DNA of 64,000 bases, from positions 99,203,486-99,267,485 of the forward strand of contig CAKMRJ010005523.1 of NCBI GenBank assembly GCA_928212115.1, in the 5' to 3' direction. This DNA comes from Lactuca virosa. Lineage: Eukaryota; Streptophyta; Magnoliopsida; Asterales; Asteraceae. The notes under the pieces are model-generated. The model worked only from the letters and a program-made list of their open reading frames with translations. It did no database searches and was not told the origin of the DNA. Numbering within the stretch: position 1 is the first letter of the stretch; the number at the start of each line of letters is the position of its first letter. Below are positions 20,340-31,810 of the stretch, one piece after another. A program made the translations under genes and the position numbers.

Positions 20340-21882
20340 TGTTAGGGAGTGTCAAACCTAACAAATAAAGGGGGTACAAATGACTCCAAATACACTACTA
20401 TATTGCACTAAAAGGTAGTACAATGCAAGTAGGGTCGATCGACAAAGACACGGGACAATCGGTCTATACCTCTTTGCACAAGGTATTTTGGTCACTAATA
20501 GTAAAGAGGGGGGTTTTGAATGCAATGATTAGAACAACTAATTAAAGACAGAAGTAATTGACTAAATAAATGGATTAAATTCAGAAATTGTAAAGACTCC
20601 AACTCTATGTATGACAACTTGGCAATGTGATTCCAAAATGACGTGACACTTGCTCAATTCTATCTAAGCTGGTACTTGAAAGTGTTAACAAGCTCTAACA
20701 CTTTCCATTCACCACATTAACTAACCAAAACAAGCTCTTTGATTAACCCTAACCTTACTAACCTGATCTAAACAAGCTCTTAGAATTAGATTAAAAGAGT
20801 GTATTAAGCTTTATGTGAATGTTCCCAACAACACCCAATACTCCTCACAAGCTCAGGAGTGTAAAAGTGTCTGAAAAGATTTACACTAAATTCATTCAAT
20901 AGAAATCAATTTAATGCTTGTTACTTAGTCCAATTCACAAAAAAATTACGGATTTTGCAAAATGAATAACTTGAATTACCTAACCCTAATTCAAATGGCC
21001 CATAAGAATCACAATTAGAATCAAACATTCGATTGAAGCAAAATCAATTTCACTAGATAGAAATTAAAAGCAAACATCAAGTCATATGATTGAAATCATA
21101 ACCAATAAGTCGAAACATGAAGTTGGAGAAACTAGGGTTCTAGCCACACATGACTAGAACAAGATCACAAGTCAAAAGATGGAATTAATGTGCAATTGCA
21201 ACTTACAAATAAGAGAAATAATGTTTCCAAATGTCAAACGATCAAATCCTAGCAAAGACCTTCGAAATTCCCTCACCAATGGTGCTTTGATATGTTGTGT
21301 GTGTGTAAAAATGACCCAAATCTCGTGATATGAAAAATAGGAAAAACTGCCAAAAGTTGGTTTTGGGGTCGAACACGGCCTATGTCAAAATAGAACAAAT
21401 CAACACGGGTCGTGTTGAGTAAAAATTGGCCTTCAATCCTCAATTCCAACTCCAAAGTTCGATGTTCAAAACTGCTCAGCTGGGCCAACACGACCCGTGT
21501 CAAAATAGGCTAAAATAACACGGGCCGTGTTCAATGAAGTCAACAGCTCCCATTCTAGTCAAACACGACCTGTGTCCATCTGCAGTGTAAACCCAACACG
21601 GGTCGTGTACTACTCTGGATGCGAATCCAAACTTGATTTTTTCAACATCTCCGTTCTTCGCCCGATCATCCCGAAATCTTCACCAATGCTTCCCGGCACC
21701 TCCCAAAGCACGTCCCAGCCTCCGGTTTACCTGAAAAATGCATGAAAGTGTGCAAATAAGGTTGTTCTAGAGACTAACATGAATATGATGAAATGCAAGA
21801 AAAAGGAAGAACAATTATGCCGAATAGATGTATGAAAAGGGACTAAAAGGTGTGCAAAAAGGTGCACAAATTGCACCTAACA
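20340..21882 (-). repeat. gypsy-A 5' LTR
   Basis: 1,543 bp, bounded by the inverted terminal heptamer tgttagg ... cctaaca. The PBS touches its left end and copia-B coding sequence its right end. It contains six AACACGRCCCGTGTT-type palindromes at 21372-21616. The partner LTR is outside the window, so divergence cannot be measured. Confidence 0.9.
21372..21616. repeat. Six palindromes in the gypsy-A LTR
   Basis: aacacgg/ccgtgtt-type units start at 21372 (degenerate), 21402, 21487, 21517, 21562 and 21595; the last is followed by ctctggatgc, as in the spacer cluster at 1203-1413. Confidence 0.9.
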
Positions 21883-22335
21883 ATGGCACCTTGAGTGTCA
21901 CAAAATAAAGGTAGTTTCTTCATGTTGATTTCATAGTCATGTAATTGACTTTGTATCCAGGTTACTTGAGAACTACATGCAGTAGAAACACCATACTCTG
22001 CATTAGCTTTAGATATTGAAACACTTGTATGTTTCTTTGACTGCCAACTCACTAGCTTTTCATCGAGAAATTGACAACCTCCAGTTGTACATTTCCTATG
22101 AAGTTGACAACCACCCAAATCAACATCTAAATAGGCTTGAAAGAAAAACCTTGTATTTGTTGGATACCAAATTCCAAGTGTAGGAGTTTGTTGTAAATCG
22201 AAAGATATTCTTCACAACAGTCAGTTGTGCTTCCCTTGGGTTGGCTTGATACTTGGTAAATTTACACACTAAAATCACGATATCAATTCGGCTTACAGTC
22301 AGATATAATATGGAACCTATCTTGCTTTGATATGT
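21883..22335 (-). pseudogene. copia-B end of RT and truncated RNase H
   Basis: Reading left from about 22330: YLTVSRIDIVILVCKFTKYQ and NPREAQLTVVKNIF (RT end), then, after a frame change near 22180, GGCQFLDEKLVSWQSKKHT and MKKLPLFCDTQGAI, where gypsy-A begins. These align residue for residue with copia-A 12210-12640. Frame changes near 22180 and 22120. Not functional. Confidence 0.88.
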
Positions 22336-24815
22336 CTTTAAAATTATTTTTGAAATTCGACTTTTGATTTTGTTATCTTTGAAAAGTCTTTGACCTTTGA
22401 TTCAAATTATTTTCCGCAACATTTTGATTTGAGTCAAAACCCTCATCGATTACTTTCTTGTTGTCCTCTTCCAACAAATCTTTCAACTCCGAATTCACAT
22501 TCTCTCCATTTCTTGATGTTCCAAACACTTTTGTAAACTCATTTGTAAACTCAAAAACTTGGGCTTCAACCACATATGGAATTTTCTCTTCATTTGAAAC
22601 ATCATCAAATTCATTCTCATTCTTTGTGATATCTTTAATATCAATTTTCTCTTGAGAAACATTATTACCAGTTGTTGAAGATGAATCAATATTAAGTTTC
22701 GACATTGAATCAATAGTCTCTTCACTTTTAGCTAATGAACCAGTTTTAATGACAAATAAATTCGAACAATCAACACATTCATCTTCTTCAGTTTCACTAA
22801 TATTGTCAGAATCATCTTCGATACCAACCAAATTTTCTTTAGAACATTGTGTCAAAGATTATGTTTTGTTCAAAATTTTCATATGTTCATTCTTTCTCAA
22901 AGTATCGTTAACAATAAAACTAATTAATCAGTATCTAAATATTCATCAATATTAACAACACCATAAGCATACGAATCATTTGGTATCTGATCAAATTGAG
23001 AAACCCTACTCTCTCAATCAAATGTAATTTCATCAACTAAATCCTTCTTAAACTGAATAAAAGGAAACAATTTTTGATGTTGTTCTTTACAAATTTCTGA
23101 GGAGTGATACAAGAGAGTGATTTTTCCATACAATCTTTTGGTTGTGTTACAACATATGGTTTTTGTTTGATTAAAAAAATGTTATGTAATCTCACAAAGC
23201 CTCTATGAATTGTAACATTGTTAAGCTTGAAATTCAAACTCTTAATCCTAGAATTTTTCTCCTCAAGTTTATTCCTAGCATCATAAAGTTCAACTTTCGT
23301 TTTCTCCACATCACTACTCATAGAAATCAACAAATCATTCAAGTAAGCACAAGTATCATCAATTTCAGATAAAATAGAATCATAAGAACTTGAAGAAATA
23401 TTAAGTGAGATTAAGAGATTAATTACCATCTGAATTATTGGAGACTTTGAATTGGTTTTCATGAAACACTATCCTTCGACACTCTCTCATCCATCTTCAC
23501 TCCCATCTTCCCTATCTAACATTCTCTCCTCCTCTTCATACTCCCAACAACATCGGCTCCAACATGCACAGTAAACATTGCACCATGTGAAGGATGGTGC
23601 ATCTATTCTTTTTCTTATCTAAATGACCATATTTGACACGTCCCTTCATCCTCATCCATGAATTTTTCCAATAGTGAAAGATTCTTTGATTTAGCCCTCA
23701 ATTCTTCGATCTCCATAGCATAATAAGGTTTGTCTTTCTTTGATCTTCCGAGCATAATAAGCTTTGTCCTTCACCTTCTCTTACTTCTCCTCCTTCTACG
23801 TAAACATGCAATCTCTGGCTAAATGGTTGTTGGCATTACAATAATTGCAGTCACATCCAGAATCACCAACTAACTTCTTTTCAACTTTCTTCTCACTAGA
23901 ATTTCCTTCTTTCTTATTCCTAACAACATAGTTGGATGTCGAAGCACTTTTTTAGAAAGAGTTATTTTTGAAGTTTCCCTTCATCGACGTCTTGTAAAAC
24001 GTTTTGACATTATTGTTGGAATAGTAAGCCATAGCCTCATTGTCCGAGTTCACAATCAACCCTTCATCATTCTCATCATCTTCGAAATCAGAATCAGCTT
24101 CATGGATGCTGGTTTTGGAAACAATATCTAACGGACCACCAAAACTAGCTTTGTCCTTCTCTTCTCCAATTTCTTTCACTTCAACTTCATGTGCTTTCGA
24201 GATGTTGTAAAGGTTCGATAGAGAGTATGAATCAAAATTCTCTTGAGTTTTGATCATAAGACGTATATTCTTCCACTCCTTTCTTAAGATTTGAATAAAT
24301 GTAATGTTGAATTCCAGAACTGATCGAACAACATTATACCTTGAGTATTTGTAAATCAAACCATTGAATCGATCATAGTATGCTTCGATTGACTCCATCT
24401 ATTTCTACTTGAATTTAGATAAGCTTTTCATTGTTCATTCATTGTCTTGAAACTTTTCTTTCAAAGTGTTCCAGATCTCTTGAGCAGTTTTACAACCCCT
24501 AATATAGTTATCGACAACTAAAGGCAACGATCCCCTCAGTTCTTGAATGCATCCCTTGTCATTCGCTTCTTTCTTCAAGCACGTTGTCGTCATGTTTTCA
24601 TTATGAGAAGTTGTACCAACAGTTTCAAATACAGTTGCGCGATAAGGACCATCTTTGATTAGACTCCATAGATCTTCATCGTTTCCATTCAGATAATCCA
24701 CCATTCGATCAGCCAATTGATCGTAATACTCCATAAGTAACATTAGGGTTTTTGTTGAAGAACCAAGAAGATTGGCAAAGTTCATCATTGTGTTAACATT
24801 CAAGTTAGCCATCAA
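22336..24815 (-). pseudogene. copia-B gag
   Basis: Starts MMANLNVNTMMNFANLLGSS (24815), nearly the same opening as copia-A gag, with YYDQLADRMVDYLNGNDEDL and AQEIWNTLKEKFQDNE. 24398-23952 continues the capsid region (YYDRFNGLIYKYSRYN, ending in an acidic SDFEDDENDEG tract). A cysteine-containing stretch near 23810-23860 is where the zinc knuckle should be. 23462-23037 is helical (VEKTKVELYDARNKLEEKN), and 22855-22373 holds the acidic C-terminal part (GIEDDSDNISETEEDE), colinear with copia-A 7846-8430. At least four frame breaks. Confidence 0.85.
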
Positions 24816-24998
24816 CTTAATCAGAAAGAATGAGTAAATTGAATGAAAAAGAAATCAAATCAAATTGATTGAAACTTGATTGCTGAATCGTACAATCGCA
24901 AACTTCTTTCAAAGAAAAATGATTAGCAAATGCGGAAAAAGTTGAATTCAGAAGGATTAAATCAAAAAAGAAATTATCCAAATGGTTTGATGATTCCT

Positions 24999-25010
24999 GC
25001 TCTGATACCA
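24999..25010 (-). other. copia-B primer binding site
   Basis: Minus-strand tggtatcagagc, then aggaatcat, identical over 21 bases to the copia-A PBS region. Confidence 0.92.
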
Positions 25011-25015
25011 CTTTA

Positions 25016-25918
25016 TGAGTCAAGAATTCAATCAAGTATTGATTTCGTAAAGTAAATGAACACGAGATCTAAATGAATCTAGTTTAAGCTCTCATTAATC
25101 TGGAAGGTAGAAAAGGTTATAGAGTAAAATGATAAAGAGTGAAAAAAGCTCATACCAATAACCTATGTTACAACACTATTTATAGTGTTATCAACAGACT
25201 CAAAACTAAGGTTGTAAATGAACTACATGTTCAAGAAACAGTTCGTGAACGGTTCGGCGGGAAGTTCGTTTATGTTCGTTTATTTAATAAATGAACGAAC
25301 ATGAACAGAAATTCTCGTTTGTTTAGTTAAACGAACAAACATGAATAATGGTCTCATTTGTTTAATTATGTTTGTGAACGTTCATTTATGTTGTTTGTCT
25401 ACGTTCGTTTATGTTCATTTATATAAGTTCCTTTTATGTTCATTTATGTTTAATTGTGTTTGATTACATTACTATATTATGTGCTCATTTATGTTCCTAT
25501 ATGTTCAATTATGTTTGCTTATATTCGTTCATTTATGTCCATTCGTTTATGTTCGTTTAGCATGTTCACAAACATAAAAGAACGAACATGAACAATGTAA
25601 TTTGTTTAACGAACAAACATAAACAATAAAAATCATTCGTGTTCGTTCATTTGTTTGGCTAACTTAAACGAATGAACATGAACAAGTCCGTGTTCGTGTT
25701 CATTTGGTCTGTATATAGCCCTACTCAAAACATATAAGGAGACTTCAACATTAAGTACACAAACACTAATGCTCCCTGAATTACATAGGTATATTAAATT
25801 TATGTAAAGTACGATATAGACAATATGACTACCTTCGACATTAAGACCATAAAACTTCGCTACTGAATATCTTCACAACATTCGATACTCTACACCAAGA
25901 ATTGTCTCAAGGTCCTCA
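25016..25918 (-). repeat. copia-B 5' LTR with hAT insertion
   Basis: Ends inferred from TG/CA (minus-strand tgaggacc ... ttgactca); the PBS-proximal end is uncertain by about 5 bp. A palindromic TATA box aacactatttatagtgtt lies at about 25172-25189, echoing ccctataaataggg in copia-A. Without the 525-bp insertion and duplication the LTR would be about 378 bp, close to copia-A's 324. Confidence 0.65.
25207..25723. mobile_element. Non-autonomous hAT element (517 bp)
   Basis: Flanked by an 8-bp duplication ctcaaaac (25199-25206 and 25724-25731), the hAT signature. Ends are taaggttgtaaatgaac and, on the opposite strand, tagggctatatacagacc followed by aaatgaac. The interior is dense in gttcgttta/taaacgaac half-repeats and contains gttcgtgaacggttcggcgg near the left end. 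There is no coding capacity. This belongs to the common plant group starting TAGGGGTGTAAA, from memory. Confidence 0.85.
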
Positions 25919-25922
25919 ACTC

Positions 25923-27579
25923 TGTGACATCCCCATTTTCTCGGCCAGAAAAGACCGATTTTCTTTATGCTTTATAAAATCAGAGGATCTCTTTTAATAA
26001 AAATGTTGCGGAATTTGTTCCTAGAAAAACATGATAATTACATCATCAAAGCATTTCCGAAGAAATGTATTTTTTATTTATTTTAAAACATTTGGGATGT
26101 CATCGTCAATACAGAAACATAAGCATAAATATAACTTACTTTCATTATTACTAGTGATTTATATCTCCTTAATCTCTCAGTGTAATGTAACTTCATATCA
26201 ACACCTGTGATACAATTGAATTGAGTGGATCAGGTTAGGAAACATGGTGAGTACATAGGGTTTTCAACCCACAATAATATAATTATTATGTTTAAACATC
26301 AAACAATCAACCCAATTACCCATCCCATTATCTTCTTTACTCTTAAGGATCTACCCTAAGATTCAACTATTCCTCGTTCATTCATTCCTAAGGATTATCC
26401 TAACGAATCGACCTGAAGTCCATCGTTGCCACAGTTTACATAACGGGAACTAAGTCTCTATAGACGCCAGGTTTTATCTCGTTTATTGACAGTATTATTT
26501 TGAGAGTCCACTAGCGATACATGTCAATGAGTTTTTAGAGTACACCGGTGAACATATCGTTCACATCACCAACAGGTTGCGAGGGGGTTTGGCTAGGAGC
26601 CGGGCTTTGCAGGGGCAGAACTTCTGAGCTGAAAGGCGAAAGCTCTTTTTCTCGGAGCCTTCTGGCGCTCCGGGACTCGCCTCTAGAACCTAGGAGGTGC
26701 TAGGGAAGGGGGGAGAGGGTTTGGGGGTAATGGGAGAGAAAGAGTATGAAAAGTGTGAGTTTGGGGGTGATTTATGCCTCTATTTATAGGCTGTCTGGGC
26801 CAATTCACGTTGTGAAAAAGGGTGTTCACGTCGTGAGTTTTGCGTAGGCTCCAAGGCGAAGTCTGGTGCTGACATGTGGCGTCGGACGCAGGTAAAACAG
26901 CAAATCTTGAAAAATTCATAACTTTCGCATACGAACTCCGGTTTTGACATTCTTTATATCCACACGTAGGTAAAAACAAAATCTACAAATTTCCTTTTGA
27001 CTCAATTGGCTAATTGTCGACCTATTTTAAATTTAACAGTATGAGAAGATTATACTGTTAAATAACTGCGTAAAATTCATAACTTCTACATACGGATTCC
27101 ATTTTCGTCTGTCTTTTTATCGTTGAGTTCCTATTAATGAGATCTTCAATTCTCATTTACGTTGCATAGGCCAAAAATGGATCGATCTAAAATTCGAATT
27201 CCGGGTTGTGCACTACTATGCCAAATCTTAGAAAAATCATAATTTCCTCATATGAAGTCAGATTTGGGCATTCTTTTTATGAACGCTCTCATTTTAACGT
27301 ATACTACAACTTTCATTTAGATATCTAAGGCTAAAATGTATTTTATCAAAAATTCACTTTTTACGTTATGCGGTGCCGTGCTAGTTTTGCCATAAAACTT
27401 CGACGGACCATAACTTCTTCGTTATAACTCAGATTTCGGCGTTCTTTATGTGTACGGAACCCTTGTGACATATACTATAACTTGGTTAAGATTATTCATT
27501 CTAAATAATCTTTTGTCGAAAAGTCGTTGTCGACACTTATTGTCTCTAAATTGACTAGCCCGAATCTACGGGCGTTACA
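25923..27579 (-). repeat. LTR-1 (1,657 bp, internally deleted)
   Basis: tgtgacatcc ... gcgttaca. Sampled over the first 218 bp it is about 96% identical to LTR-2. It lacks the segment matching LTR-2 29791-30602; the junction is at 26580-26584. It contains ttcacgtNgtgaa palindromes at 26804 and 26825. The 98-codon ORF at 26683-26979 is an LTR shadow. Confidence 0.9.
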
Positions 27580-27582
27580 ATT

Positions 27583-27595
27583 ATCTCCCCCTTAG
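27583..27595 (-). other. Polypurine tract next to LTR-1
   Basis: Plus-strand atctcccccttag (minus ctaagggggagat) three bases from the LTR-1 end. The copy beside LTR-2 (31599-31611) has atcacccccttag, interrupted by one change. Confidence 0.85.
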
Positions 27596-29115
27596 GATGA
27601 TTACGTCTCGGAATCGTCAACGAAACAGGGCTTGTATAATGATTCCATATGTTATCTCTTCATCCTAGGTAATAACCGTAACCTCTATGTTTCTTCGAAC
27701 GAGTATCTGACTCTTAGACTTCTTGACTGTAGGCGGTGCTTGATCTTGCTCCCGCACTCTTCTCACATTAGGCTTTCAATCATGACCTTCCTGTCACAAT
27801 CTCGACCCTTATTGGAGACTCCTTCTTCTTCTTAATAACTTAAGATAAGTTTCTTCCTTCAATTATCATAATAGACCGATGGGTCATGTTCTAATGACCT
27901 CTCATCGTATGATGCAATGCTTAGACTCAGGTCTTTTAGAGTTAAATTCCAAAATGGAATATACCTTCCTTCATGTTCTAATGTGATATAATCACATTTT
28001 AGCATATAGCATTTCTAGCTACAAGCTTCTTACTTTAACAAGGATCGCAATTGCTTCGACTATCTTTCACTTCAATCTTCTGGCTTAACTCAGATGTGAC
28101 ATCGAAATTGGTTCTCTAAACCACGTAACATACTCATCTTAGTCGGACTCGATATGATATGACCACTAGGGCCGGAATAACAATCATCTTCTTAATCATT
28201 ACCGAAACAATGGTAATGACATACATGAACAAAACGAAATCAATTACTAGCTTCTTGGTAACCTTGTGACTTTCCCTGATCCAAGCGTGAGTCCTGTGCT
28301 TCCGGTAGTATAGGCCTCTACTACCATTCACACCTACTCATACTCGTCCTAAGTATTGTCTCGCAGTTTTCCAAGTCATTATCACAAAAACAATTTTAAC
28401 ACATATAAATGTGTCCAAACAATCATAAATTTTCCCTAGACTATAGTAGGACTTCCTCTATGTGTATCTTCAATCATCAATTCTGTTTCAACTCGGCTGG
28501 TAGTGAAAACTCCATATGATGGGATAACTTCGAGAATTACACCAATCGTTCCATCATCCCGCCAATCGAAGGTGTACTTCAGACGTACCGTACTCCTCTG
28601 AATGTACTGTTTATATCAGACATATTTTAAAGGGAAGATACCACTCTTACGATATATTCCGATAGGTGTCATTCACTATCATAAGCCTTTTCATTTCCTC
28701 CATTTACTCAATTGTCTGTGACTCTTCACCATGATGTTGTGTTCATGGAAGCATGAGTTTAGTGTATCGAGACGAGAATATAGATAGAGAAGGTTTAGAC
28801 GCGTAATCCCCCTTATTACTCCGAAAAGTTACATGCCAATTCTAAGACCATAATTAAACGTTTAGAAATCTGAACACATAAAGTTTCCAGATCCGGTCGG
28901 CATCATACCATAGATCCGATCAAACGATAAAATAAAACATCACAAATTACCTAACACATAAAAGAAATTTAGGCATCATTCCTAAAATAAGCTAGTGCAT
29001 GTGTCTATTTAGGTGTACTACCTAAAATATTTTAGACACACTCCTCACGGTCATCGTTTAACATTCTAAGTTTATGTCTAGAAATTTCCTAAAATTCCTA
29101 GTTTGCTTAAACTAA

Positions 29116-29128
29116 TGCTCTGATACCA
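29116..29128 (-). other. Primer binding site of the non-autonomous element
   Basis: Minus-strand tggtatcagagca, two bases from LTR-2; initiator-tRNA-Met type. Confidence 0.9.
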
Positions 29129-29130
29129 AC

Positions 29131-31595
29131 TGTGACATCCCCATTTTCTCGGCCAGAAAAGACCGATTTTGTTTATGCTTTATAAAATCAGAGTATCTCT
29201 TTTAATAAAAATGTTGCGGAATTTGTTCCCAGAAAAACATGATAATTACATTATCAAAGCATTTCTGAAGAAATGGATTTTTTATTCATTTTAAAGCATT
29301 TGGGATGTCATCGTCAATACAGAAACATAAGCATAAATAGAACTTACATTCATTATTTCTAGTGATTTATATCTCCTTAATCTCTCAATGTAATGTAACT
29401 TCATATCGACACCTGTGATACAAATGAATTGAGTGGTTCAGGTTGGGAAACTTGGTGAGTACATAGGGTTTTCAACCTAAAATAATATAATTATTATGTT
29501 TAAACATCAAACAATCAACCCAATTACTCATCCCCATCATCTTCTTAACTCTTAAGGATCTACCTTAAGATTCAGCTATTCCTCGTTCATTCATTCCTAA
29601 GGATTATCCTAAGGAATCAGCATGAAGTCCATTGTTGCCACGGTTTACACAACGGGAACTAAGTCTGCATAGTCGCCAGGGTTTATCTCGTTTATTGACA
29701 GTATTATTTTCGAGAGTCCACTAGCAATACATGTCAATGAGTTTTTAGAATACACCGGTGAACACATCGTTCACAACACCTACAGGTTGCGAGCCTGGTA
29801 GTGTTCCATTGGACTGTCTAGAATAGTTCGTGGTTGTCATCCATACTCTGCTAGATGATGGGGCCATCGTTTGGGTCATCGTTTTGGCTCATCGCTTAGG
29901 CTCATCGCTTCTCACTATCTTTTACCACTCATATATCATCGCTCATCGTTCATCTCATCTTTCTTCGCTCATCATTTATCTCATTTCTAATCTACCCATC
30001 TTTTTACCCAACGTATTTTGTAGATATAAAATGCATATACAATTTAAATCATTTAAAACATGTATAAAATCGTTCATCTAGCATAGATAGCAAGTATACA
30101 GATAATATGCACATATAGCACATAATTTATATAAATTACTTCATATCTATGTGTAAGATGAAAGTAACTATGCACTCACCTGATAAGGTGGTGATTCCAA
30201 ATTCGGACAACGCTATGCTTCTTAATAATATAATTTCCTTCGACAATACCTAGTATTATTACCACTAGAGTTTAGTCTAATATTCACCGAGACTAATTAA
30301 TAGTCTTAGCGTTGTTACTATTACATAAGCGTTAAACAATACTTCTCAACCACTATGTACAGACAGGGGCCATACATGAAACACCGGAGGGCAGGATCAT
30401 TTTGGCATATAGCACTTCTGAATCCAACAACCCAGGCGTCCCTTCAAACCAGATTCCCCGTACCGCGAGTAGTTAAAAAGATATTATAACGACACTTATA
30501 TAAGTCATAATAATAGCCAAAATATTTATTATAAGTTCCTAATAACATTACTATAATTAAATATAAGCTATATTTAAAATAGGGTAGACGTATCTTACCT
30601 ACGAGGGGGTTTGGCTAGGAGTCGGGCTCTGTAGGGGCAGAACTTCTGAGCTGAAAGCTCTTCTTCTCGGAGCCTTCTGGTGCTCCGGGACTCGCCTCTA
30701 GCACCTAGGAGGTGCTAGGGAAGGGGGGAGAGGGTTTGGGGGTAATGGGAGAGAAAGAGTATGAAAGTTGTGAATTTGGGGGTGATTTACGCCTCTATTT
30801 ATAGGCTATCTGGGCCAATTCACGTCGTGAAAAAGGGTGTTCACGTCGTTAGTTTTGCGTAGGCTCCAAGGCGAAGTCTGGTGCTGACATGTGGCGTCGG
30901 ACGCAGGTAAAACAGCCAATCTTGAACAATTCATAACTTTCGTATACGAACTCCGTTTTTGACGTTCTTTATATCCACGCGTAGATAAAAACAAAATCTA
31001 CAACTTTCCTTTTGACGCCATTGGCTAATTCTCGACCGATTTTGAATTTAACAGTATGAGAAGATTATACTGTTAAATAACTGCGTAAAATTCATAACTT
31101 TTACATACGGATTCCGTTTTCCTCTGTTTTTTTATCGTTGAGTTCCTATTAATGAGATCTTCAATCCTCATTTACGTTGCGTAGGCCAAAAATGGATCGA
31201 TCTAAAAATTCGAATTCCGGGTTGTGCACTGCTATGCAAAATCTTAGAAAAATCATAACTTACTCATACGAAGTCAGATTTGGGCGTTCTTTTTATGAAC
31301 GCTCTCAGTTTAACGTATACTACAACTTTCATTTAGATATATAAGGCTAAAATTTATTTTATCAAAAATTCACTTTTTACGTTACGCGGTGCCGTGCCAG
31401 TTTTGCCGTAAAACTTCGACGGACCATAACTTCTTCGTTATAACTCAGATTTCGGCGTTCTTTATATCTACAGAACCCTTGTGACATATACTATAACTTG
31501 GTTAAGATTATTCATTCTAAATAATCTTTTGTCGAAAAGTCGTTTTCGACACTTATTGTCTCTAAATTGACTAGCCTGAATCTGCGGGCGTTACA
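29131..31595 (-). repeat. LTR-2 (2,465 bp, full-length form)
   Basis: tgtgacatcc ... gcgttaca, similar in length to the LTR at 60334-62813 (2,480 bp). Positions 29791-30602 are the part missing in LTR-1. A ttcacgtcgtgaa palindrome lies at 30819. ORFs inside (29830-30081, 30806-30994) show no domain. Confidence 0.9.
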
Positions 31596-31810
31596 ATTAT
31601 CACCCCCTTAGGATGATTACGTCCCGGAACCGTCAATGAAACAGGGCTTGTATAATGATTCCATATGTTATCTCTTCATCCTAGGTAATAACCGTAACCT
31701 CTATGTTTCTTCGAACGAGTATCTGACTCTTGGACTTCTTAACTGCAGGCGGTGCTTGATCTTGCTCCCGCACTCTTCTCACATTAGGCTTTCAATCATG
31801 ACCTTCCTGT
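31596..31810 (-). other. Partial second internal copy, truncated
   Basis: Matches 27580-27794 with few changes, then similarity stops abruptly after cttcctgt at 31810. Its presence right of LTR-2 makes the array LTR-int-LTR-int, the product expected from unequal recombination between copies. Confidence 0.88.

Larger units (their letters stand above)
1..21882 (-). mobile_element. gypsy-A: Athila/Tat-type Ty3/gypsy retrotransposon, split by copia-A
   Basis: Minus-strand LTR element. Reading leftwards from 21882: 5' LTR (20340-21882), PBS (20319-20336), gag, [copia-A insertion 5348-18396], protease, RT, RNase H, integrase (ending 1652), a spacer with palindromes, and a third ORF (630-28). The 3' LTR lies beyond the left edge. 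The order protease-RT-RNase H-integrase is that of Ty3/gypsy, and the PBS type, the post-pol phrase 'ggaggcacccggg' and the extra 3' ORF are typical of the Athila/Tat group. Its right end abuts copia-B RNase H coding sequence without a gap, so it inserted into copia-B; the 5-bp target copy would be atggc at 21883-21887, but the other copy is outside the window. All coding regions carry frameshifts or stops. Confidence 0.9.
21883..25918 (-). mobile_element. copia-B: Sirevirus-like copia remnant, internally deleted and cut by gypsy-A
   Basis: Minus strand, related to copia-A. From the right: LTR (about 25016-25918, with a hAT insertion), PBS (24999-25010), gag (24815 to about 22370), then directly the end of RT and part of RNase H (about 22330-21883). 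Protease, integrase and most of RT are missing. The RNase H sequence stops at the gypsy-A LTR. The 3' remainder should lie beyond gypsy-A's left end, outside the window. Confidence 0.88.
27580..29130 (-). other. Internal region of the non-autonomous element (no genes)
   Basis: 1.55 kb between LTR-1 and LTR-2. The right end is the PBS (29116-29128) and the left end the PPT (27583-27595). No ORF encodes a recognisable gag or pol domain. The stretch 28105-28380 matches the non-coding side of the chromovirus element at 63205-63478, including the cttccggtagtataggcc phrase. Confidence 0.8.
25923..31810 (-). mobile_element. Tandem LTR-internal-LTR-internal array of a non-autonomous chromovirus derivative
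   Basis: LTR-1 25923-27579, internal 27580-29130, LTR-2 29131-31595, partial internal copy 31596-31810. The PBS is at 29116 and PPTs lie right of each LTR, so the element is on the minus strand. The family is the same as the element at 60334-64000: LTR starts match (tgtgacatcccc), and internal segments are shared (28105-28380 with about 63205-63478). There is no coding capacity. Confidence 0.88.

Noticed and set aside
26683..26979. 98-codon ORF in LTR-1, with a shorter homologue at 30806-30994
   Set aside because: Lies inside LTR sequence, is not conserved in length between the two LTRs and has no domain; treated as an LTR shadow.
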